Position numbers and translations under genes: made by a program. This document shows, one piece after another, positions 22,147-33,588 of a DNA stretch of 64,000 nt. The DNA comes from Madurella fahalii (taxonomy: Eukaryota > Ascomycota > Sordariomycetes > Sordariales), in the NCBI GenBank assembly GCA_029876055.1, contig CM056879.1:930001-994000 (forward strand), given 5' to 3'. Positions within the stretch are counted from its first letter, which is position 1. Each line of letters opens with the position of its first letter. Under the pieces are notes generated by a model that was given only the letters and a program-made list of their open reading frames with translations, ran no database searches and was not told the DNA's origin.

Positions 22147-23729
22147 ATGCGCCTCACCCTGCCCTCGTGGCTGAGCTGGTACAAGAAGCCCGAGTATCGG
22201 GACTTCAAGGAATATGCCAACAATGTCAGCTCCGGCAAGCGCGCCCTGAGCCCGGACGGCCGCAAGGGCGCCATTCCGAGCCGGCTACGCCTCGACCGGA
22301 TTCTGGCCAACAAGACGTGTGCGTGGCCTTCCTACAGCTGTCTTGTTTTCCTTTTGACTGACGCGGCTTTGCGAGTCAGGCAGCCCCATGTCCTTGTATG
22401 ATTTCTACATGTACCTCAAATACATTGAGTTTTCGGCCGAGAACCTCGAGTTCTACATCTGGTGAGTTCCCTTTCCTCCCGCCGCCCAAACGCAACTAGT
22501 AGTCACTGATGAGGGAACAAGGTACAAAAACTACGAGGCGGCCTACGCCAAGGGCCTGACCGCCATCGACGACAAAGATTACGGCTCCATGCCGAGCGCT
22601 ACCACCTCCACCTCGTCCGTCGCCCCAATCAAGGCCGAAGACAATCGCTCCTGGATCGAAGACCCCGACGACAACGATGGTTCAGACACAGAAGCTGGTA
22701 AGTCGCTCTTTTTCTCCTCAGTCCCTCTTCAATTTCTCTTCAATGATTACTCATCTATCCCGTACAGCCAACGAAACCCTCCACCGCATCTCCCAACTCA
22801 TCTCCACCTCGGCCCTCTGCACCTCCAAATCCGCCTGCGCCCCCTTCTCTTTCCCCCAGCCCGCCGCCACGAAACACGGCGCACCGAGCAGCGCCGCCCA
22901 GAGCGCCACCATCAACATCCTGAACCCCTCCAAGAACCCGCTCCACGACCTGCCCACCATCACCTCGCTCTTCCTCCTGCCGTCGTCGCCCAAGGAGCTC
23001 AACATCCCGGCGGCGCTGCGGGACCAGGCGCTGGCGTCGCTGGCGCGGACGTCGCACCCGGCGGCGCTGAAGCCGGTGGCGGAGCACGCGTACTCGCTGC
23101 TGCGCAACTGCTCGCACCGCAACTTTGTGCGGCTCGGCGTGGGCAACGGGACCTTCGAGACGGTGTGCGTGGCGACGGTGCTGGGCTGGGCCAACCTGCT
23201 GGCGGGCTTCCTGCTGGTGGCGTGCCGGGCCGTGGCCCCGCACCGCGGCGCCCACTCGCGCTGGGAGGTCTGGGCCGCCTGGCCGCTGTGGTGGCTCGGC
23301 GTGAGCCTGGTCCTCTCGGGCCTGCGCGGCAGCTGCTTCTTCCTGCTGCTGTTTGGCAGGCGCCAGCGCCTGCCGTGGGAGAGGTTTGATGATGATGATG
23401 ATGATCATGATGATGATCGGCATCAGAATCATCCCCATGTTGATGGCACTACCGCTCATCGTGGTGGTCCTGGTGCGAGCGGGGATGGGAGGGCAGGGGG
23501 AGGAGTAGCAGCAGGCGGCATGTCAGCGAATAAGCAGGTTAAGGGGTTTAGCTTGGGGAGGGCGGTGGGGAGGTTGATGATTTTTGATAGGAGGATCAAG
23601 GTCAAGGAGAGGAATCTGAGGAGGCTGCAGAGGAAGATTGTGCTGCAGAGCTTGGTCGGCGGGAGCGTGTTTGCCACGATTTGCGTGGGGGTGTTTATCT
23701 GGTTGCCGGTTTGGCGAGAGACGGTGTAA
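22147..23729 (+). CDS. RGS-domain membrane protein (Rax1-like architecture)
   Basis: The model is join(22147-22318, 22380-22461, 22522-22697, 22768-23729), 463 residues, with three introns of 60-70 nt and matching phases. The N-terminal RGS-like domain starts MRLTLPSWLSWYKKPEYRDF and has the core SPMSLYDFYMYL then SAENLEFYIWYKNYE; RGS domains normally accelerate GTP hydrolysis by G-alpha. The split RGS domain is interrupted by an acidic Ser/Asp-rich insert (about residues 115-145). Three hydrophobic helices follow: VCVATVLGWANLLAGFLLVA, then WPLWWLGVSLVLSGLRG, and finally SLVGGSVFATICVGVFIWLP. A GAT repeat encodes an Asp/His tract before the last helix. RGS plus C-terminal membrane helices resembles Rax1-type polarity proteins; it could instead be another fungal RGS class. 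Confidence 0.88.
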
Positions 23730-25587
23730 CACGGGGTTATTCTCCGGCCGTGCTGGAAGTTTTGGTGTGGTTGTTTATTTACACTTCGGATTTGGGTCGA
23801 CGGCTGAGAGGTCTGATGATGAAATGATACCTTTTTTTTTTTTTTGCCGGGGGGGCATCGTGGCGGGAACACATTGTACCGGACATCTTGGAGGAGGCTC
23901 TCGCTAATACGAAACGGTCTGTCTTCGTTGAATCATGAGTCTTGTATGTACCTATAGAAGACTTATGCAAATATGTAATTTAGTAGTACCGCTGTCTATG
24001 TCAGTTGGAGATTGCCTAAATGTAATCGCTGCATATACGCACTCTCCTCTCAGAGTATCCTGGTAATCCTCCGTCCGAACACGTGGACTAACATGGGCGG
24101 GCACAAGGGTCATATGTTCACCAAGGAGTTGCTAGGTGGCTTCGCTGATATCCGCGTCGACATATTAATTAAAGGCATTTTTTGACGGAGCCTCATATAA
24201 GATGTACCGGGAAATCTAGACCAAGTATGGATTTGAAAACTGGTAACTCCACCCTGTCGGTACCTAGACAAGGAGATAGGAGCTGGTTCTGTTGTAAGGA
24301 TGGGTCTCTAGATGCGCTAAAGAGCAGGCCATAGTCGGTGCGGCTGCGTTTGTGGCGAATTTACAGCCGAAGTGTATAGAAAGTCACGGACATGGTTCCG
24401 TTTAGGACATTATGCTGGCGGAGCCCGAGGCGGCTGGGTGATGATTGTGGATGTTTTACGGCCGTGGTACCACTCACCACGGCCGGGATGACCGCGGCCG
24501 GGGGATAAGGCGGGGATGGGGGAAGTGGAATGGCTATGACGTGATCGTACAGAAAACTACGACTGGGACAATTAGCTCAGCGGCAGCATCCATATCGAGT
24601 ACGACCGCGGGCGGCACCTCCCGTGCACCGTGCCCCGTGCCCGGGTTTGTGGCGAGCTAGGATCCCGGCCACCCGGTGCACCATCGACAACTTTGTCGAG
24701 GCGTGCTACTAGTATTACAGCCAAGATAGCAGTGTCGAGCGCTACATCCCGACAGGAGATCCGCAAAATGAGATTACTCTTTGCAACATGATGGAAAGCC
24801 GGGGCTGGGGTCAATATCAAGGGGCATTATGGGCGTGGGGGATTTTCCACCTCCGTGCGTTAATTACCTACATCATGTGTGCTCTTCCGGGGGGCATCAC
24901 GGCTTCGTGATCATAACTGATCACCAAGTCACCCTTGTGCTACCACACGGATCTACTTCAAGATAAAGCAAAAGCTGGCTCTCGGTTTACCCGAAACTGG
25001 CGATGAAGGCGGCAGAAACATCCCCTCTACGATCTGCTATCTGTACAAAGAGTGAAAGTGGTTATGGCTGGTATTATGAGTACTGTGATACAGCGAGGGC
25101 CCTGAATCATCTTGGCGGTATCAAGCAAGCCATGGATTGGAATACGGCGGGAGGGGGCCATTGTTATGTAACTGGAAGACAACATACTTTGCGCATGGCA
25201 CGGGTCGTCGATGCAGAGATAAGTGGTCTGGAATCCCCGCTTGGAATCACTTGACGGCGGGGTTTAGCCTGCACTAAAAAGCTTTGGAACCAAGTCTTTC
25301 CGTATCCCACCCAGATTCCCGTCTCGCGGCTGTTCGGGGTGGTATTCCGCGCCCTCTCCTTCCGCCCTCCTGCATTCGGGAGTCCCACTTCCCTTGGCCT
25401 CCCGAACCTCCACCAATTATCTTACACAGATCAGCCATGGGGATTACAACTCTAACCCGGTGAGCCGGGACAAACTGGTATTGCTATAGAGCGGCATTCC
25501 CGCAGGTTAATATAAGCTGGCGGTTGGCCCAGTGGTTTTCTGTCAAATCGGTGCCTTCTATCCTTAGCCTCATTATCTCCTGCAAAG
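23730..25587. other. Gene-poor stretch with possible decayed secreted-protein remnant
   Basis: No intact gene. Around 24560-24780 the plus strand reads as a Thr/Ser-rich linker followed by CPVPGFVAS and, after a frame change and stops, IDNFVEACY, which looks like a decayed extracellular protein. An open frame at 25003-25254 lacks recognisable features. The poly-T at about 23829-23844 sits in the 3' flank of the RGS gene. Confidence 0.35.
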
Positions 25588-26831
25588 ATGGGACAACATC
25601 TGCTCAAAGCTACGGCCCTAGCCCTTCTTGCCGCTTCTACTAAGCTCGCCGCTGCTGCGGAGGCTGGATTGTGGCGACAATGCGGCGGTATTGATTACAC
25701 AGGACCGATAACATGTGCTGCTGGCGCCGTCTGCAAGCCGTGGACTGACAGTTACCGTCGGTGACGAACCTCTCCCCCCATGTGATTCACAGGTGTTGAC
25801 AGTAACCCAGACCAATGCGTACCAGGGGAGACAGTTACTAGGAGTACCTCCCTGGCCGACACCGCCGACCCTGAGGTCAAGTACCTTATCACTTTGTAAC
25901 ACCCCCCCCCCCCCCTGGTAAGATTTTTTCCTTCCCACTCTGCTGACTTTGTTCCCTCAGCGGCGATTCCTACTCCCAAACAGGCTTTGACCCCTCTTCC
26001 ACCAAACCCTCCCCCGGCAACCCTCTCGGAAACCCTCCTCTTCCGGGCTGGACTGCTAGCGGCGGCCTTAATTGGGTCGGATTCCTCGCCTCGGAATTGA
26101 ACACCTCGACGCTGCTCGCCTACAACTTTGCTTACGGCGGCGCCACCACCAATGCCACGATCGTGGAGCCGTGGCAACCTACCGTGCTGAGCTTCATCGA
26201 CCAAGTCGAGCAGTTCAGCGAGAGCATTGCTTCCAAGCCAGAGTACGCGCCCTGGACGGCCGAGAACTCGCTCTTTGGCGTGTGGATGGGCGTGAACGAT
26301 GTTGGGAACACGTGGTGGAGACCCGAGTACGACGAGCTATTGGAGCAGATCATGGACAGCTATTTCGGGCAGCTGCAGGTGCTGTATGACGCTGGGGCGA
26401 GGATGTTTGTGCTGTTGACTGTGCCGCGTGAGTTTTACCGTATTTACCTTGCCTCTATTCCCCTTCGAGGTTTTTGGCTGACTGTGTGTGTACTGCACAA
26501 AGCGATCCACCGTACTCCATTGATGCTTGGCCAGCCGGTCGAGTCTCAGCAGGCTGAGGCCGCTGCTATCGCCCAGTACAACGACGCGATTGCCACTAGG
26601 CTCGAGGCTTTCACGTCGCAGAACGGCGGGATTACGGCCAAGATTATCGACACTTCTGTGCCATTCAACACGGCGCTCGATAGTCCAATCGAGTATGGCG
26701 CTCCTAATGCTACTTGCTACGATGAAGATGGCACGTCGTGCTTGTGGTTCAACGACTACCACCCCGGTGTTGAGATCAACAGGCTTGTTGCACAGGCTGT
26801 GGTGGACGCGTGGCAGGGGATCTTTTTCTGA
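25588..26831 (+). CDS. GDSL/SGNH acetylesterase (CE16-like) with N-terminal CBM1
   Basis: A secreted esterase expected to remove acetyl groups from hemicellulose. A signal peptide is followed by a CBM1 module (GLWRQCGGIDYTGPITCAAG, then AVCKPW), a Thr/Ser linker and an SGNH domain with block I FGDSYSQTG, block III GVNDVGNT and block V DYHPG. Exons: 25588-25750, 25793-25895, 25961-26427, 26503-26831 (353 residues). The intron at 25896-25960 has donor GTAACA directly followed by a 14-C run; the intron at 26428-26502 is clear. The first intron is doubtful: 42 nt with a poor donor, and the Cys spacing at the end of the CBM1 is longer than usual, so this exon boundary may be wrong or the module damaged. 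The catalytic part is intact. Confidence 0.85.
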
Positions 26832-28097
26832 GGTGGCACGGAGGTTGTCACTGCTGATTAGCACAATACGAGCCTTGCTCGCCTTAATTATGGCGATTGC
26901 TGATGTTCACATCTTGTAGCTTAGAGCAGCATATCACACTCATTTGCGGCAGAATCTCACCGAGTCACTCTGTGCGGTTCGGCAGGTTCATCCTAGGCGT
27001 GATCACTAAGCATTAAGAGCACGGCATGTCACAAATCATGGTCGCAATGGTCCGGGACTGTGCCACGCCGCCGATTATGCGGAAGGCGGGTGCATGTTCC
27101 TCTCGAAGAGCGAACAGCAATGGGTCTCGCAATGCGGGCTGGATGGCTTAGCAGCCTCGCATGCGACTGATCTTCAATAATGACCTCGCAGAGTGTTATT
27201 GCCTTTAATTTACTAATGGTCTGGGCGGTATTCGGCACGATACATCAATGTTATTCCCTAATACATGGTTTGTTCATAGTGTACAGTTGTGTTGATGAGA
27301 TATAATGTCTTTGGTTCTCTATATTAGTGTTGGTGAACATAGAAAAATGAGTGAGGCTTACGTTGGCTTCAAATTAACTAGATGCTACGACATCTACCAA
27401 AATGCTCTCACTTTTCGTTATTCTGCCCTGCGCCATTCTTCCGAGGTTCACACCTAGTTCCCCCACCTGGACAGACTACTGGTTAGAATTCTCTTGACAG
27501 AAAATAATCTAACCGGCCATCAGTACAGCATAAGTGCATCCTCAGTACTCTCGCAGCCCTGGTTTTAATTATGTCCTTAGAACTCTGGCTTAGATTAACG
27601 AGATGAACTAATCATTCTCCTCTGTAGCTTGAATTCATCTGCACTTGCGTAAAGAATACACCATTGACGGGAAAATAAGAGCTACCTAAATTTACTCCCC
27701 AGCATCTCGCATTTAGAGATGTAACTTATTCGATAATGCGTTCTACTGCTAATCACTATACAAGATACTTTTAGGTGTCTTGTGCCAAGGTTTGCAGAAA
27801 TCTTTGTCTATGTGTTGGTCCATCAGACACAGCGGCTGCGGCACAGGCTTCCAATCTTTCCAACGCATGTGTGACTTGTACGTACGCTTCATTGTTTCGT
27901 TCAGATTGATACTCGGGAAATTCTCTTCTGTATGCGCGAACAAAGGAAATCTTGTTGGGACACTTACGTTTAAGGGGTGTGACCTGGCACCTCTGAGACC
28001 ACCTGCAGTTTTCTTGCAGGAACCTCATATCACTACGACTTCAACGCAACAAACAAGCTCATCTACTGCTAATAGCCATTAGCCAACGACCCCCAGC
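26832..28097. other. Intergenic, AT-richer, no gene recognised
   Basis: About 1.3 kb, with 27200-27780 noticeably richer in A/T than its surroundings. No transposase motif, terminal repeat or intact gene was seen. A decayed, RIP-affected element is possible but unproven. Confidence 0.4.
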
Positions 28098-28699
28098 ATG
28101 GCCCCCAAACTCTTCTTCCAACCTCCCTGCTTCACCTTTAGAACAACTCCGCCATCCGGCCCATTCGAGGCGGACAAATTCAAGCAGGCTATTGATCTAG
28201 TCGTTCTCGACACCGAGTCTACTGTCATAGACCGCAGCTGGAAGGCAACCCACTTTTTCTGCACTCTCTTCCGAACCATGACCTACGACACCCCCAGGAA
28301 CAACAGTGACCCCATTGTTATGCACATAGAGTCTTGGCAAACAGAGGGCAGACCGAGACCGACCAGGAGAACTCCGACGTCAGTGCTTGTGCGCGGCGCA
28401 TGGGCATTGACGTGGTGCGCGAGGCGGTCGATGCTATGGTGGCTGCGAGGAGGTTGTATGTGAAGGAGTTAATGAGCCGGGGGGATTATCCGTGGGAGTA
28501 TTCAAAGCAGGTGGAGTGGCTGGAGGATGACTCTGTTGTAGCTCCTGGAGAGGGAAAGCCCGCAGAGGGTGGGCGGCTGAGCGAGACGGATGATTTTAGG
28601 AAGCGAGATGAGATGACGGAATTGTGCTGCAAGGTCGATGACTGGATTCGACGTCTGGATGGGGGTAGGAAGGATTCGGGCGCCGAGGACGAGGAGTAG
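28098..28699 (+). pseudogene. Unknown small gene split by a frameshift
   Basis: The first part starts MAPKLFFQPPCFTFRTTPPS and reads well to ...IVMHIESWQ at about 28340. The frame then turns poor while another frame takes over (QTETDQENSD ... MGIDVVREAVDAMVAARRLY) and runs to the TAG at 28697-28699. I found no donor and acceptor pair of adequate length and phase to join the two parts, so a one- or two-base indel between about 28330 and 28370 is the simplest reading. The joined product would be roughly 200 residues. The family is not recognised. It may be a pseudogene or a sequencing error. Confidence 0.5.
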
Positions 28700-28897
28700 T
28701 GGAAGAGGTGTAGGTAAGCAACTGGATATTGGCTCTTCTGATATGTGGTCGTCAGCTAGGTTGGTAGCCAGTCGTCCAAACACTTTCTAATTATGGCATA
28801 TGCAAGAGCATTCCTTGTGGAGGACAGCTAGTTAAAGAAAGAAAGAAAGGGGTGCTCGACCATGACTGCCTACTACTACTAGTGGACATAGATACTA

Positions 28898-30408
28898 CTA
28901 ATGATCACTTCTACTAACGCCGGTGACTACTAGTGCGCTTTGCGTCGTTTTATCCCACTCATCATGCAGGGCCAGAGTATTGTCCCTGTTTTGCATCACC
29001 ACGTCCAGCCCTCTGACCCATACTTCCTTCTCATATGCCCCCACCGCTTTGACCAGCTCGTCTCTAGTGTGCGCTTCCATGGCGCGCAGGTGCGTCTGCA
29101 GTTCAGCCACGTCGGTGATGGCGTTTCCCAAGCCCTGACCGCGATCTGCGTCTCTGTTAGGAAACGATAGAGCACCAGCAAAGAAAGGGCTCCAGCATAC
29201 GGAAAGTCATGGCATGCGCCGCATCTCCCGCCAAAGTCACCCTCCCCCCTCTGTTATCCCACGGCTTGGTCGGCCAGTAGGACATGCGGCCGTACCAGCA
29301 TTTGGTGCCACGGGGAATGGCCCGTAGCGCGTCTTTGAAGGGATAGGTTAGGTGCTCTGTGCGACGGAGCACAGTAGCCAACAGGAGACCGTCGTCTTCA
29401 CCCATGGCGGTTTGGCCCGTGTCCTCTTCCGACTTCCAGGTGACGATGATCAGAAAGGTCCAGTCGGCTGGGTCTTCAGAGTCGCAATCATGGACTGTGA
29501 CGGTGAATATGGTCAGCTTAGACCACAGAGAGAACTTGAACAGGGCGTCTGGATATACCGCTGCAGAAGTTGAATACCCCAGTAGGGTCCAAGGTAATCC
29601 AGTATGTAGGGTGTATGTTCCTTACAGCGAGAGCTATCTCGCGACCAAGTTTGGTAATTGTGTTGAATGAAGAGATGGGAAGCTCAACCAAGTTAGCGTC
29701 CATAGGGGACGAGCGGAAGAGCCAATTTCGTGAAATACTATGTGCGCCTTCACAGCCAATGAGCAGGCTGCCTTGCTCGATGGTGCCATCTTCAAAGGTT
29801 GCGGTGACGCCCCGATCAGTGGTTGCGATGGACGCAAGTTTCTTCCCGTACTGAGTTTTCGATTAGCTACCGTGTCCCTGCTGAGTCCATGTGGCGAGGA
29901 CCACTAACACGGACGTCAAGACCAGTCCTGATAAGCTCTAACCATGTCCTCCTTCGCAGCCGGATAGCGTGGGGAGCTGGAAGCTCCTTGAGCGGCTCCC
30001 CTGTCGTTCCATTATATATCGGCAGTACGGATCCTTCGGCGTGACGGTACGCCCGGTCCGTTTGAGCGGTGTCTATTCGCGCATACAGCTCAGGAGTCAG
30101 ACATTCTACGATGCGGGACTGGGCCCAGTAGATGCCAAAGTTCCAGTCCCTTTGACGGGCTGTGGGAGATTCGTCTTGCTCGAAGACGACTGCATCGATG
30201 CCGACCTGACTCGTCAGCCTGTATACATCACTTAGCTAAGGTGCTGTGCCATGTTACATTCTTAAATACCTGACCCATCAATAGCCCGGCGGACCCTGGA
30301 GTAAATTTAGGGTATTAATAGTAACCCCGAAAACGGAGCCTGGGGTTTGCTCATACCTCCGCCGATTACCAGCACACGCAACCCCCCTGGAGCGTTGTAA
30401 GATTCCAT
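28898..30408 (-). CDS. FAD-dependent monooxygenase (group A, salicylate-hydroxylase-like)
   Basis: A six-exon gene: complement(28898-29145, 29201-29494, 29559-29850, 29909-30205, 30258-30295, 30357-30408), 406 residues. All introns (52-64 nt) keep phase, with donors GTATGA, GTAACA, GTTAGT, GTATAT and GTATGC. Motifs in order: Rossmann dinucleotide site LRVLVIGGGSAGLLMGQVFK, the acidic ribose-binding end IDAVVFEQD, RDWNFGIYWAQS, the FAD/NAD(P)H segment LIGCEGAHS (DG replaced by EG) and the second FAD motif GRVTLAGDAAHAMTFHRGQG. These define class A flavoprotein hydroxylases, which use NAD(P)H and O2. The gene looks intact. It is about 10 kb from the NRPS, and its link to that pathway is only positional. 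Confidence 0.88.
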
Positions 30409-33110
30409 GGTTGAGGGCTTTGCACAGCGTCAAATGTCGAGTAGGGATGAGCCAGGTATGCTACCATTGGGTGATAATGAAGAGGCTGTTCCTAGGAGGG
30501 AGAGCCAGATACGTCATGGTGAGAGATGTCAAGGGGAGCCTTTTATGCTCTCTCACTTTGCGCTAGCGGGTGCATTTACTCCGGTTTCACCCATGAGCAT
30601 CATAAGCAGGCTCCCGCAAGACAGGGTCACTTGGTCGATTTAACGATACACAGCATGCGGAACTACGCAAATAGCCTGACGATCTTGCCTCTTATTGGTC
30701 GTGTTCTGATAACCACCGGCCGACAATACAACCAATTGAGGAAGAGCTCCGACTCGGTGGCCTGTATGTCTCAGAATCTGCGTGCAAGCAACCTGTGGAT
30801 GCCGCATCACTCCATTCGAGGGATTACGCCGGGGCATTGACACCTTACCACCAGTGGCTGCTAACTAGAACGTATCGTGTTTTACAGTTAACATGGCGAG
30901 CCACTTGTACCTCGAAGCCTTGAGGCCTTAATTGCCTTAGGTAGGGTTACACGGAGCATGGGTGGGAGTGAGGGTTGGGCAACCGGCGTCGTCCAGATTG
31001 ATGGCTGATGGCATATTGCTTCTCATGTCCATCCGAAACTGATCAGCGATAAGGTGGGAGTTCGCAGTCAATGCTAGGAGGACTCACAGGAACAGACACA
31101 AATCTCGTTATACGATAACTTCTCAAGTGTCTCACAGTTCGTGTGCCGTTTCCAGACTGCGTCAACCGAGACGACATCTTTGCTGAGTTGACATACAATC
31201 TACCTACATTACTTACCTTGCAAATAGAGATTTGGTTAGAATTTCCATCTCTTCTGAACAGCCCTCATTAGGTACTGTGCCCTTTGGCCTCCAATAGGCA
31301 CCGCTCGCCCTGCAAATGCGTCATGATTCCCAGAACTGTAGATCCCAAGGGCTTGCCTTACACAGTTTGCTTTAATTACACCACCAACTCCGGCCCCTTC
31401 ATTCGATTCCTCCACCACCCAAACTAATGGACAAGCCTCATGCGTCCACCCCAAGCGGCCATCTATTTACCTTTTCCCCCACGCCCACCTCCCCTGTTTC
31501 TCCCATGCTCGCCAGCCCCATTCACCACTATTTGGCCCTGCACCTTATACCCTTGACGTCCAAACCATAGTTACAACTGCTATCTATTGGGCCGCCGGTC
31601 ACGGCGGTCTCGGTAATGCCCAGAAACTAGCCCGCGTCGTAGGTGCATCACTTAGAAAATCTGGTGGCTGGGCGTGCGGCGGGGCAAGACTTGGGGGATC
31701 CCCCGTATGGAGAATCCACGGTTGCGGACCTAAATATGCGATGTACGGCAACGGCCAAAGGGATCGCTGTATCTCTGGGCGTGATCCACGTGTCGTTTTA
31801 TTTCTGTTCTTTTATTTCCCGTTCCTTGAAACGAAGATGCATATACTACTTACTTAGAGTCCCGTATGACGGAGTGTACAGTCTTGTGTATACTAGGTAC
31901 TGCACGGTGTATGGGCTGGGGCGTGTCGGTTGGGAGATGTAATATGGAAGACGGATGGTGGAGCGTGTCATAGAGGATTGGGAAGATGTGAAAGAGGAGA
32001 GGGATAAGATAAGTATGGGAAGTATTAGAGAGGAGAGCAGGAAAATGGCGCGCGAGTCCTACTATGTGCCGCCTGGATGGGACAGAGGCGGATGCAGCTC
32101 TACTTTGCTTTCTAAAAGGGGACTTGTACGGTGCCGCTTCTCCCTGATGCCGTGGCAGGGTGCGGATATCGGGCACTATCCAGGGTACCGGTACTACGGT
32201 GCTCGTGGTAGTTTTCCATTACCTTGGTTCACGGCTTTAGTGAACCGGTTGGGACCAGCTCATCAGTCCAATCTCGTACGTGATAGATACGGTCATGAAC
32301 CCCAATGGCGCGCTCATGTGGGCCCATTAGATCAACATAGTCTAGAAGATGGAGAGTACGAGGAACCGAGCCTCACTAACATTTCTGATGAGGGCCTAGT
32401 GCGTCCGGGCATAGCATCGTTGGATGAGCAGGGCTAGCACAGCTGACGAGATTCCACTTAAAACCGTCGGGCGCGCATGTCTGTGATAGCTCTAAAAGTT
32501 CTACCGAGGGGAAGGAAGCGCTTGGACTGATTCGGCCTTTAGCCCCGTCTAAGGTCCCTCTTTGTGTATGACCAGGGTGCTACTAATTAGATGGGATTTG
32601 GTCATAAGCGGATTTCCGTGTGTTTACGGTACTACGGCCATGATTATTCGTGGTAACCACGGGTCTGATTCCTCCACAACCCCCCTGATATTTTGCCTTG
32701 ACATGCCACCCATGTCGTGCTAGCGTCCGGCTGCCTGGCAATCCTCGTCCCTGTTGTTAAAGCTGCCATTGGCCTATACGTGTGCTGGATGCGGGGTGCG
32801 CCACGTTGTGCGGAGATTCCCAACTCTGAGCGAGTACTAGGCGGGTTGTGATGCTTGTCCTCGAAGCCCGACGTCTTCACAAAGGGAATGTGTTATGCAC
32901 TCGTTTGAATAGCGGCGGAGGGCAAGACTGCCCGTCTTACGGTTTGGAACCCGCCGCCCTTTGACCGATGTAACAGCCCCATTCTTACCGACGCTTGGTC
33001 GCCGGACATAAATATCAGAGCATTATGCCCCATTCCCAGCAACACGATGCAAGAAACAGAGCTCCGAAACGACCGAAGCTACGACGTTTCCAACTTGGAT
33101 CCCTGTAATC
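30409..33110. other. Gene-poor 2.7-kb stretch
   Basis: No gene recognised on either strand. Open frames such as 31955-32437 have no family resemblance or supporting start context. The last ~100 bp are probably the promoter and 5' UTR of the small peptide gene at 33111. Confidence 0.4.
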
Positions 33111-33588
33111 ATGCGTTTCCTCACGGTTCTCGCGTTCCTCGCAGCTACGGTCGCTACTCTTCCGGCAGACCAGGAGGGCAATGGCATCTCCCTAGAGGTG
33201 GACCGATTTAAGCTATACGTACTCCCGTTTTACCGACCGCCTTTCTAACATTGTGAGACAGAAATGGAGAACTTGCGCGGAGGCATTCCCTAGTGAGTTC
33301 AATGGGCCCGGGCACCCGACACGTACCATCGGGGCTTCTGCAGTAAAAGCACTTGGCTGACAATATCATAACTCATTACTAGACGGATGCACTAGCATTT
33401 GTTGCAAGAAAGTGGGAGGATGCAACCTCATGAACTGTGCCGATTCTTATGTACGTTCCTCATCCTGACTGATCTTCGGAAACGATGGATTGATTGGATG
33501 GGACGGAATAAGCTAATAGATGAACAAACAGTGCAGGTATTTCAACGTCGGCCAGCCGGAATGCGTGTGCAAGTGCCACTACGGTTGA
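33111..33588 (+). CDS. Secreted 10-Cys peptide, four small exons
   Basis: I read this gene directly from splice signals. The model is join(33111-33197, 33262-33292, 33383-33450, 33532-33588), 80 residues, with introns of 64, 90 and 81 nt (donors GTGGAC, GTGAGT, GTACGT; AG acceptors) and consistent phases. The signal peptide is MRFLTVLAFLAATVATLPA. The mature region has ten Cys in about 50 residues: RTCAEAF, NGCTSICCKK, GGCNLMNCADSYC, PECVCKCHYG, then stop. CxxxC (CADSYC) followed after ten residues by CxC resembles the cystine-stabilised alpha-beta signature, but the family is not established. The third exon is only 68 nt and the second 31 nt, so automatic gene finders may miss it. Role unknown; antimicrobial, signalling or effector activity are options. 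Confidence 0.75.

Noticed and set aside
22755..23459. 234-codon minus-strand frame over the RGS gene
   Set aside because: Low-complexity shadow (Gln/Ala/Arg-rich) opposite the transmembrane part of the RGS protein.
31955..32437. 160-codon plus-strand open frame in gene-poor DNA
   Set aside because: Mixed composition, no recognisable motif, no splice or start support; coding character is weak.
32340..32580. Stretch that at first glance resembled structural RNA
   Set aside because: I could not match it to conserved rRNA or other RNA signatures, so no RNA gene is claimed.
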